Source: Verticillium longisporum (Eukaryota > Ascomycota > Sordariomycetes > Glomerellales > Plectosphaerellaceae). Taken from it: a stretch of DNA of 64,000 bases. Positions 1 through 9,084 of this stretch are shown in pieces; position 1 is the first letter of the stretch; the number at the start of each line of letters is the position of its first letter. The notes below the pieces were generated by a model, which saw only the letters and a program-made list of their open reading frames with translations, did not search any database and had not been told where the DNA came from. The stretch spans positions 806,001 through 870,000 of the forward strand of contig JAETXT010000013.1 in the NCBI GenBank assembly GCA_019188255.1, in the 5' to 3' direction. A program made the position numbers and the translations under genes.

Positions 1-111
1 AAAGAGTCTCCATCGCGGGCGGAGGTGGAATCTGTAGAATTCAGGTGTAGGTCGTGGGCCCGGGCGAAGTGAACCACTCGCTTGGGTGAACCACTCGCTT
101 GTGGATTACGT
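1..111 (-). mobile_element. Right end of a fourth Fot1-like element, cut by the window edge
   Basis: The first 111 bases match the 5' end of the three complete Fot1-like copies: the transposase start codon (minus strand, ATG read from base 13) with its first four codons, the GC-rich leader and the 46-bp terminal inverted repeat ending in GGATTACGT. A TA follows at 112-113, as expected of a TA target duplication. The rest of the element lies left of the window, so its coding state is unknown. The DNA on its right is AT-rich RIP-type sequence. Confidence 0.93.
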
Positions 112-113
112 TA

Positions 114-2300
114 TATTAAGAGGGCTTCACTGCTTATATAAACCCTAATCTAGTACTTCCGCCATACTTGCGAGCTCTGAATAGGTAGGGTATCTAATAA
201 GTCTTATAATAGTTAATTCTTATATAATTATCTACTACTCTAAGTTACTATTACCTATATAAGTTAGATATACTTATCTACTCTTAGCGATTACGTAAGC
301 TATAGTTTACGTACTCCTAAGAATAGTAGATCCTAAATATCCTAGATACTTTAGATATTATTATCCTAATTATAGAATTCCTTAATATTAATTAAATATT
401 AACTCTTCTTTTCTTTATAAATAGAATAGCTATAAGGATTGATATTAGGAGCTATCGCTAGGGTTAATAGCTACTCTAATACGCCTATAATTCTCTAGTC
501 TCTAATATATTAGATCTATTCTCCTACTTTTAAAAATAAATAACTTAATAATAGGAAATAATACGAAATAATAATTAGAAAAAAGGAAAATATAGCTTAA
601 GCTTATTATTCTTATAAACGTTAAGCCTCTAATTCCTAGCGCTTTAGAATAGTAGTATTATCTATAAATAGCTCTTTAAGGAAATAAATTAAATTATAAT
701 TTAAATAATAGGAATAGGCCTCTAAATCCTAGAAATAAAGGAAATAAATTAGAATCTAATAATAAATAATACTTCTATAATTATTAAATATATACTCTTA
801 AGGCCTCTAAGTCCTTAATATATCAATAGAATATAATAGAATAATTATTAGCTTTTTATAGAATTTATTAGAATAATTCCTAATAAATTAAGTTATTTTT
901 TAATAAGAATAATAGGATTAAATCGCTTTAATTAAATAAGTTTTATAGAAGATCTATATATCTTATTAATAAGTTTTAATAATTTTATTCTATTAACCTT
1001 TCTCTCTCCTTATATCGATTTCTTTAACTTTTATAGGCTAGCTTAATATATATAAATAACGTTTACATAATTAATAAATACTTATTTTTATTACTCCTAT
1101 TTATTCGTTTTCTTCTTATTCTAGCTACGATAATACCTCCTAAGTATAATACCCCTACGCTTAAGCCCCCTAAGGCTAAGAGAATAGCTAAGTATAAGAA
1201 TATAGTTAATATTAATTATAGGAGCTATTAATCTAGTATATAGTATATATATATAGTAATATTTATAAGGTTCTTTATCTAGGTTACCTTAAATCTTATC
1301 TTATTAATAAATAAATTAAAATTAACGCTTTAAGCGTTTATTATAACCGTAATCTTAAAGGATCTTATTATTATAAATATATTTCTAAATATTCTTATAA
1401 ATTAATATAAGCTCTTATAATCTACATTTCTTATATCTATAGCTTTAATAAATATTATTTTTAATCTTATTAATATATTTAAGCTTATTATAAAGCTTTT
1501 AGTTATTTATAATGAAAAGAATTAAATTATAAATTCTTATTCTTTTTTATTCCTTTAATTATCTAATTATATAATTAATTAATAATATAATTATAGGATC
1601 TAGAGAAATAGTACGCTATCGTTAAAGGTATATTATAGATTATTAAGGAGGAAGATACTAAAGGGGGTAATAATTTTAATAAAGACCTTAATAGTCTTAG
1701 TAATATTAACTATAAAGTAACTAAATAGGCCGTAGCTCTATAGCTCTTTAATTATTTCTAATAGGACTCCCTAGAACGATTAGACTTAGATTCCGAGATA
1801 TCGGAATCTAAGGCCTAATCGCTATATAGTAGATCGTTTACTTTATTAGTTTAGTAATTAAGGGGTAATTATTTTTATTATTTTAGTAATTAAGCTATTT
1901 TTAGGGAATTATTAATTTTAATTATATTTATACTTTAATTATTCTTTTCTTAACGTTTAATTTAACCTTTAATCTTAATTATAATTTTATTAAAGCTTAT
2001 AAGAGCTTCTAGTATTTAGTTTAGAGCTCCTTTAATTATTATATTTATAGGATTATCCCCTCCTACGATTTAGCGAATTTTATTAACGTTATATTCTTTA
2101 TAGCTTTATTATAATATTATAAGATCTATTATTAAGCGTTTCTTAATAATTACGCTTAATTAAATAAAGTATTAATAGAGCGAGAAATTATTAATATAGA
2201 TAATTATTTATAAGAGTAATAAATCTAAGTATTTATAGATCTTCTAGAATATCTATTTAAGGATATATATTATATTAAAACTATTAATTATATTATAGAT
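114..2300. repeat. AT-rich RIP relic, parent element not identified
   Basis: From about 180 on, CpA and TpG are almost absent while TpA, CpG and CpC persist. This is the signature of RIP acting on CpA on both strands. No reading frame survives. The stretch lies where the gag and 5' LTR of the RIPped gypsy relic should be, but I could not align it to the intact gag at 9085, so it is either a diverged gag or another nested element. No gene can be supported here. Confidence 0.7.
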
Positions 2301-4254
2301 TTTATTAACTAGAATTAAATATATAACTTATTTATATTTAATAGATTATTAATAAAGAATATTATTATATACTATAAATACGTTCTCTTAATTAACTTTA
2401 ATAAAGAAAGATTATATATCGATTATAGATAATTAAACGATATTATTATTAAGAACTATTATTTATTACCTTTAATATTAGAATTTAGGGACGTATTAAT
2501 AGGAGCTAATTAGTTTATAATACTTAATCTTAAAGGAGTATATAACTTTATCTATATTAAGGATAGAGAAGAATAGAAAATAGTATTCCGAATATAATAA
2601 GGATATTACGAGTATTTAATTATACTATTCAGATTAATTAATACTTTTATAACCTTCTAAAATATAATTAACGATATATTATAAGAATTCCTAGACGTCT
2701 TCGTAATAATATACCTCGATAATATTCTAATTTTCTCGAAGATAATAGAAGAATATAAAAGATACGTTTATTAAGTCTTTATACGATTATATTAGTACGA
2801 GTTATTAATAGAGCCTAAAAAAGCTAAGTTCTATATATAAGAAGTAGATTTCCTAGGGTATATAATTACTTTAAGAGAAATTAAAATAGAAAAATCTAAA
2901 ATAATAGCTATTAGGGAATAGTTTATATTAAAAAACGTTAAGGATATTAGAATATTCCTCGGTTTCGTTAACTTCTATCGATAATTCCTAAAAGGATATA
3001 ATAAGACCGCTAATCCTTTAATAAACTTTATAGTTAAGGAAATAGAGTTTACGTAGAATAAACCCTAAGAAAAAGTATTTCGCTAAATTATCGACGCTAT
3101 CCTTAGCGAGCTAGTCCTCTAGATAATAGACCCCGAAAAACCTATAGAAGTCGAGATAGATACCTCCGATTTCGCTATTAGAGGATAATTAGGCTAGAGG
3201 GATAATTAAGGACGATTATATTTAGTAGTATTCTTCTCGAAAAAGCTATATAGATTAGAGCTTAATTATTAAATATACGATAAAGAATTTATAGTAATTA
3301 TCGAAGCCTTTAAAGAATAGAGAACGTATCTCTCTAGAGTACGATACGAAATTAAGGTCTATATTAATTATAAGAATCTTATATATTTTATAATAAATAA
3401 AGACTTTAATAAATACTAGATTAAATAAGCGGAATTCCTCTTAGAATTTAATTTTACTATTATCTACTATAAAGGATCTAAGAATAATAGGGTAGATATC
3501 TTAAATAGACGCTTAAACTATAAATAAACTATACCCCTAAATAATAATACGATCCTCGTAAACGATAAAAAAGGAAATCTAATCCCGTATTACTATACTT
3601 TAGTAGTTACTATACGAATAAAACCCGCTAAGCTACCTAAGAGTATTATAGAGCTTATCGAATAAGTCTATAGGGCTAAAGCTTATAGATACTAAGGAAT
3701 AGCGAAAATATTTACTCGATTTAGAAAATATTATAATTTTAAAGGAATTAGATAGGACGTTATAGTAGTAATCCGTAATTATAACCTCTATAAGAAAAGT
3801 AAGGTAAGGAGATATAAGCTTTATAGAGAATTTAAAGTATTATTAGTATTAATTATAGCCTAGGAGTTAGTCTTATTAGACTTTATTACTAGCTTATTAT
3901 TATTAAAGGAACCCTTAACTAGGACCTATTACGATAATATCCTAATAATCATCGACTAATTTATTAAGTACTCCTACTTTCTCCTATATAAAGCTATAAG
4001 AATAGTAGAAGACCTCGTTTATATATTCCTTAAGAATATTATAGGATAATATAGACTCCTAAAAGAATTAATATTAGATAGAGATAAGCTCTTTACTAGT
4101 AATTTCTAGAAGTCGCTTATCGCTTAACTCGGGGCTAAATATAAGCTATCTATAGCTTTTTACTTATAAATAGATAGATAGACGGAGAGAATAAACTAGA
4201 TTCTAGAATAGTATTTTTAGTATTATATTAATTATTAATAAGATAACTAGGTTA
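2300..4254 (+). mobile_element. RIP-mutated Ty3/gypsy relic, pol part 1 (RT, RNase H, start of integrase)
   Basis: This is colinear with the intact gypsy pol further right (about 11.7-13.66 kb). Reverse transcriptase, RNase H and the integrase zinc and core segments can be read in one frame on the plus strand. That frame is interrupted almost only by TAA and TAG at positions where the intact copy has CAA, CAG or TGG, as RIP produces. The RT active-site YLDD is changed to YLDN near 2711-2722. The relic crosses the RNase H-integrase junction (about 3490-3610) in a single frame, unlike the GC-normal copy. It is interrupted at 4254 by Fot1 copy 1 and resumes at 6115. It is dead, and diverged enough from the intact copy to be another subfamily. 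Confidence 0.88.
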
Positions 4255-6114
4255 ACGTAATCCACAAGCGAGTGGTTCACCCATGCGAGTGGTTCACTTC
4301 ACCCCGACCCGACAAACATTCCGAGGAAAACCTCAACCCAAACGCCGTAAATCAATTAAAATCACTCCTCCTCGTCTTTTGCAGACGATGAGATAGCTAC
4401 CTGACAAGTTCTCGCGTTGTGGCCGGTCTTCCCGCATACGCTACAGCATCGTTTCTTCGGCTGGGACCACGACGCGGGACCCGGGTTCTGCAGCGTTTCC
4501 TCTTTTATCTGGATATCTACTTCCTTCTGAGCAATCTTGTCCTGTCCCTCGCCTACAGCCATGCTTCCTCCTTCCCGGAGACGTAGCTTTTTGGCCCTCC
4601 GGCGTCGGCTTAGTGTAGCATTTTCCTCTCGAAGGATCATAACCTCTGACTTCAAAAGAGCGATCTGGTGCATAACACCCCGCGTCCCCTTCGCAAGATA
4701 GTCAACAGCATCTAAAATTGACGTTGGGGAGCTTCCCTGGTGGCGTGAGATTCGCCCTTTGATGAAGTCAGTCTGGGAACCTGCCTCGAGCAGGTTAGTG
4801 GGCGTCTTAGAGACCCAAGAATCACGCTCCCCGTGGGACGTCCCCGGAGGCGTCGTCGTCCTCAACCTCACATCCAGCTTTGACAGGACTGTTTCCGGGT
4901 TATGGGGGACAAGCCCCGCTCCTCGAAAGCCTCCCTGGATGTTTTTTCTGTCATTGCTTGCTGAAATGCAGCCGAAAACGCCGGGAAGAAGTCCTCTTTG
5001 CTGATGTGCGTTGTACCCGCCCTCATCCTATCCTCGATTTGCCGACCGTATGCTTTCTTTAGTGGGCCAAAACACCCAACATCGAGAGGCTGGAGTAGAT
5101 GTGACGAATGAGGAGGCATACAGAGTGTGATGATGTTGTTCTCCTTGCAGTAGAGTTCGAAGTCGACCGAGTGGTGACTTTCGTGGCCATCCAGGATCAG
5201 TAGGCGATAACCGCCCGAAGTACGGGACTTTGTATGCCTGTCAAAATGCCGAATCCATTCCAGACCAATATCATTCGTCGTCCAGCCGTTTGGAGATGTT
5301 GCGATTCTCCAGTCGCGAGAAATCGCGTCGTCCTGGTACCAGCTCGAGAGGTGGTACTTGCCCGAAACCACGATGAACGGCGGGACGGAGAAACCCAACG
5401 CGCCAACGCCCTGGATCACCGTAACCCATTCCCGGTTGCCTGGCTGCCTCATCTTCACATTGGACCGTCTTTCCGAACTGGTCACGACCATTCCGTTGGC
5501 GATAACGCCCATCTGGAAGCCGGTCTCGTCAAAGTTGTACATGTCAGCCTCTTGGATGCCGTACTTGGCGATCATGTTATGCACGAGGCGGAACCACGCG
5601 TTTATCGCGTCCGGATCTTCGCATTGGGCCCTCTTGTAGTCGTACTTGCGAAAGAAACGCGTCCGGAGCTCTGGTTGCCGTTTGACGAAGTTTGCGGCCC
5701 AGTTCTTCCCGACGCGTGGCGCGTCACGGTCGGCAAGCAGGCGATTCGCCATATCTCCGACCTCACCCAACCGGGGAGGGTAAGATCGCGCATCTAGGTC
5801 AAGGATATATTCGACAATAGTTTTCTCTTCTAGTACTGTTAATTTGGCAGAATTGGGCGGGCTTTCGCGTCGGGAGGGTTTGCCCTTCTGGCGTCGGAGG
5901 AGCGTCGTTAAGGGGACGGTGTAGATCCTCGCAGCACTCCGGGCGCTTAGGTTCGGGTCATTGTCCATAGCTTGGATAGCAAGGAATAATTGACCTTCTT
6001 TTGAAAGAGTCTCCATCGCGGGCGGAGGTGGAATCTGTAGAATTCAGGTGTAGGTCGTGGGCCCGGGCGAAGTGAACCACTCGCTTGGGTGAACCACTCG
6101 CTTGTGGATTACGT
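4255..6114 (-). mobile_element. Fot1/pogo-like DNA transposon, copy 1 (1860 bp)
   Basis: Complete element with 46-bp terminal inverted repeats beginning ACGTAATCC, which differ from each other at one base (position 30). It is flanked by a TA duplication at 4253-4254 and 6115-6116. GC content is normal although both flanks are RIPped gypsy pol, so it inserted after the RIP episode. It is nearly identical to copies 2 and 3. Each inverted repeat contains two tandem units with the core GCGAGTGGTTCAC, possibly paired transposase-binding sites. The single gene on the minus strand fills most of the element. Confidence 0.95.
4362..6016 (-). pseudogene. Fot1-like transposase, frame-broken (382 + 169 codon halves)
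   Basis: The N-terminal frame (6016 to 4868) holds a Psq-type helix-turn-helix (residues about 10-50), a CENP-B-type DNA-binding domain (about 58-130) and the DDE_1 catalytic core. Asp163 (NFDETG), Asp276 (LILDGHE) and Asp312 (QPLDVG) leave 35 residues between the last two acidic residues, the Fot1-like DD35D spacing. The C-terminal frame (4871 to 4362) holds a leucine-rich coiled coil and a CX2CX4HX4C zinc knuckle. The two do not join: relative to copy 3 this copy has one extra base in a T6 run (4942-4947) and one in a G5 run (4904-4908, plus-strand letters). Unless frameshifted, translation ends just after the catalytic core. Confidence 0.9.
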
Positions 6115-7464
6115 TATATTATTACTTATTATATAGTTTATATATAATAGTTTATTAAGCGAGTTAATAAAGGAATTACCCTTCTATATTAATTACGGGT
6201 ATAACCTAATAGCTTACGTAGAACGCTATAAAGTACTAGATATATTAAAAGCGATTAATATTATAGTTAATATCTATAAGATCTAGGACTAGATTAAGCT
6301 CGACCTCGAGCTCGTACGTACTAGAATAACTACGTACGCTAATAAGATAAAGATAAAGGGACTATCCTTATAGGAAGGAGATAGTATTTACTTTATCCGT
6401 TAAAATATTAAAACTAAACGATTAAACGATAAATTAAATTTTAAGAAATTAAGACTATTTAAAATTCTTAAGAAACTCTCGGATATTAATTATTACCTTT
6501 TATTATTAGAGAATATAAAGATTTACCCCGTTTTTTATATTATATTACTAGAGCTAGTACTATATAATATATTATTCGAAATAAACGTAGAAATTAAAAA
6601 TATTAATAAATATAAAATTAAAAGAATCCTCGATTATAGAAAGATAAATAAATAAGAAGAATACTTAATTAAATAGAAGAATTATAAGTATAAAGAAAAT
6701 ATATAGGAATTAATTAAGAATTTAAATTACCCGTAATTACTCTAAGAATATTATCGCTTAATATAGGACTAAGGTTAGAAAATTCCTCCTCGAAGCTTAA
6801 CGAGGACTAATCTATAATACTATTAGTACTTTACTCCTAAAGGTCCTATACTACGTTAGCCTCCTAAGCCTCGAGGCTTAGGTTATCCCTGCTTAGAGGA
6901 AGGATACTATCCTCCTTATTTAATTAATAAATCTTACGAGTAAATAACTCTTCCCTATAAGCCTTCGCCGTTTTCCGTATCTTACGAAGACGGGATAAAC
7001 GACTTAAGGCTATCGCTAATTTCGTTTAGAGTACCTCTAATTCTATTTTAATATCCTTAATCTTAGCTTCTCGCTTCTTCTACTTTATAAGAGCCTTTTC
7101 TATTAGACGATTATTAGAAGATAGACCTATAACCCTATTAAGGACTAATTTATATATAGAAACTACGTTTATACTATTATAAGAGCGATTATAATAGATA
7201 TACTCCCTATAGCGAGAAGAACTAAGGGCGGTCTTATAGATAAGATATCGTTTAAAATACTCTATATAAAGTATCTTAATTTCGCCCTCGGAATTAATTA
7301 AAGTAGCGAGCGCTTTTCTTTAATCGGTTTTAATAGATAGACGTTTTATAATACGATTTAATATTTTATTATAATTAGTAAAGATAATAAGAGAAGAACT
7401 ACTATAAGCAGCTAGGACTTATTACTTATAGCTACTAGGATATCGGCCTAGAGGAGGAGTATTA
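6115..7464 (+). mobile_element. RIP-mutated gypsy relic, pol part 2 (integrase end, chromodomain) and 3' region
   Basis: Continuation of the relic split by Fot1 copy 1. It aligns base by base with the intact element from about 13656: integrase C-terminal part, the GPY/F-like segment and a chromodomain (about 6600-6740). Between the chromodomain and the LTR are about 700 bp that carry a minus-strand ghost frame (separate entry). A purine run (GAGGAGGAG, 7451-7459) precedes the relic LTR, as in the intact copy. TGG, CAG and CAA codons are replaced by stops, so it is non-coding. Confidence 0.85.
6930..7270 (-). pseudogene. RIPped ghost of an antisense Cys-rich/coiled-coil ORF of the gypsy relic
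   Basis: Reading the minus strand from about 7270 down to 6930 gives one frame with only two stops, both TAA/TAG at RIP-type codons. It shows a stretch of closely spaced Tyr codons where Cys codons would give Tyr after G-to-A change. A Lys/Glu-rich helix follows whose core (ALSRLxRLR, near 7005-6985) matches the antisense ORF at 14316-14876 in the intact element. Conservation between two diverged copies argues that the antisense frame is a real gene of this family. The original start and any introns cannot be placed. Confidence 0.6.
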
Positions 7465-7940
7465 TATAATAATTAAGGAAGTAAAGCGGCCGCAAATCGA
7501 TAACCCCGCGATTAAGGAGCGCAATAAGATAAGAATCGGGCCTACTTAGTAAATTACGTAATAGCTTACTTAGATATAAAGGGTAAATCGTCGGGCTTAC
7601 TAAGGACGCTATAGTAAGCTAGGGAATAGCTTATAGGATAATATACTATAATCCTAATATTATAGATTACTAATAACTAAATAGTAAGCTATCTAATATA
7701 AGCTTATTACTTAATATAATAAGGATAGGATAACGGGTATATAAGGATAGATATTCTAGACTTATAGATATATTCTTTCTTATAGTAGTAATTAATCTAA
7801 GTCTTACTTTATATTTATTATAACGAGTACGTAACGCCTTACGATACTATATTATCTTAGAGTTATAACCTAAGCTTCTATTAATAGTAACCCTAACCCT
7901 CTAATAGTGTTCCCCCTTCGGAAGCTACTAGGTCGTAATA
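7465..7940 (+). repeat. RIP-mutated 3' LTR of the gypsy relic
   Basis: Starts TATAA where the intact LTR starts TGTAA and ends GGTCGTAATA where the intact one ends GGTCGTAACA. Its last 200 bp align well with the intact LTR (TATATAAGG box, then the region up to the terminal TTCGGAAGCT block), while the first half is diverged. About 476 bp against 432-433 bp in the intact element. Both termini show the TG-to-TA and CA-to-TA changes expected of RIP. Confidence 0.8.
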
Positions 7941-8589
7941 GGTAACTAGGCTCGAGGAGATATATCCGGAATACTAGATATCTAAATCCTAGTAGGTATT
8001 TTCTCAGATCGTTTAGAATAGATATATAGACTCTTTCTAAGTATAATTATTACCTTCTATTACTATTATTTCGCGCACTAGCTTATTTTTATATAGAGCT
8101 TAATACTTTATAATATTAATACGCTATATTATAGTATATAAGTTAGAGTCGTATAACTTCTCTAGTAGCTAAAATAAAAGCTAGACTATATCGATATATA
8201 TATTATTAGAAAGAAAAAATATATAGCTATAGAATAATATATATTTTATACTATTCTATAGAGCTATTCTTTAGTAATAAGCTATTAACTTCTCTTATAT
8301 CCTATTAGCTAAGCTTAAAAGCTAGGGTAAAACCGACTCCACTTCCCTATAAGTCTAGAGGTAGTCTAAGCGCCTTATCTATATATAGCTAATAAGGGTT
8401 AGTCTATTATATATAGAGGGCACCCCCTAGACCTATTTTTTTAGGTTTTTTAGACTTAATATATATTTATTTCTAATTATACTCGCTATATACCCTTATA
8501 TAGTATAGGAGTTATAGGAGTTAGAGTCTTACTCAGTTAGGTTCATTTTTGTAAGTATGTGGCCAGGGGCCTAAACCAGGGTCACATAG
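7941..8589. other. Spacer between the two gypsy copies, mostly RIPped
   Basis: Up to about 8525 this is AT-rich and nearly free of CpA/TpG, with no recognisable gene. The last 60 bp before the intact LTR contain normal CpA/TpG density, so the RIP boundary lies slightly outside the intact element. The five bases just left of the LTR (CATAG) do not match those right of it (CCCGG). Confidence 0.6.
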
Positions 8590-9021
8590 TGTAACGCCCC
8601 AGCCCGGTCGTCACCAGGACACCAGGCAGGACACCCCGCAGGCGATCGGACGCGCCGCACGGACCCACAGGATCACTCACGTGACCGTGACCAGATCACG
8701 ATTCTCAAAGTGATCCGGTCACTAACCACACCGTGACCCAAGCAACAGGATCACGACAAGAAAGGTGAGCCATCCAACATGGACTCACCAACCCAACACG
8801 ACAAGGACAGAATGACAGGTATATAAGGACGGGCATTCGGTACTTGTAGATACATTCTTTCTCACGACAGTATCAATCTAAGTCTTACCTTGTATCCATT
8901 GTAACGAGTGCGCAACGCCTTACGACACCACATCGTCTCAGAGTCACAACCTAAGCTTCTGCAAACAGCAACCCTAACCCTCTGACAGTGTTCCCCCTTC
9001 GGAAGCTGCCAGGTCGTAACA
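8590..9021 (+). repeat. 5' LTR of intact gypsy element
   Basis: 432 bp, TGTAACG...GTCGTAACA, with the canonical TG...CA ends. Identical to the 3' LTR except for one missing G at about 8871 (AGTATCAA here, AGTGATCAA in the 3' LTR). A motif CCCTAACCCT near the end is shared by all LTR copies. Confidence 0.95.
8671..8826 (+). promoter_or_regulatory. LTR promoter: GTGACC/GATCACG repeats and TATA box
   Basis: A TATATAA box lies at 8820-8826. Upstream in U3 are a CACGTG palindrome (8678-8683), a tandem GTGACC pair (8681-8692) and several further GTGACC/GATCAC-type hexamers up to about 8755. These look like repeated activator sites, but the factor is unknown. A start site 40-60 bp downstream of the TATA box would put the start of R near 8869. 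The TATA box also survives in the RIPped LTR. Confidence 0.5.
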
Positions 9022-9023
9022 TT

Positions 9024-9032
9024 TTGATCACT
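9024..9032 (+). other. Candidate self-priming primer-binding site (TTGATCACT)
   Basis: Two bases after the 5' LTR, TTGATCACT is the exact complement of AGTGATCAA in the 3' LTR (15261-15269), which lies about 45 bp after the TATA box where the transcript would begin. Known: Tf1-type chromodomain elements prime with the 5' end of their own RNA. Inferred: the same here. The pairing is only 9 nt, half of it palindromic, and the 5' LTR of this copy has lost one of the pairing bases. Confidence 0.35.
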
Positions 9033-9084
9033 CTTGTTCAGTAGGTTTACCTTGTGACACTGAGCAATACTTACCACAGGAACA

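Noticed and set aside
1100..1600. Possible RIPped second pogo-like element
   Set aside because: A few codons resemble an HTH region, but no inverted repeats, catalytic motifs or consistent frame could be read.
8970..8981. CCCTAACCCT, resembling telomeric repeat
   Set aside because: Only one and a half units and present in every LTR copy; part of the retrotransposon, not a telomere.
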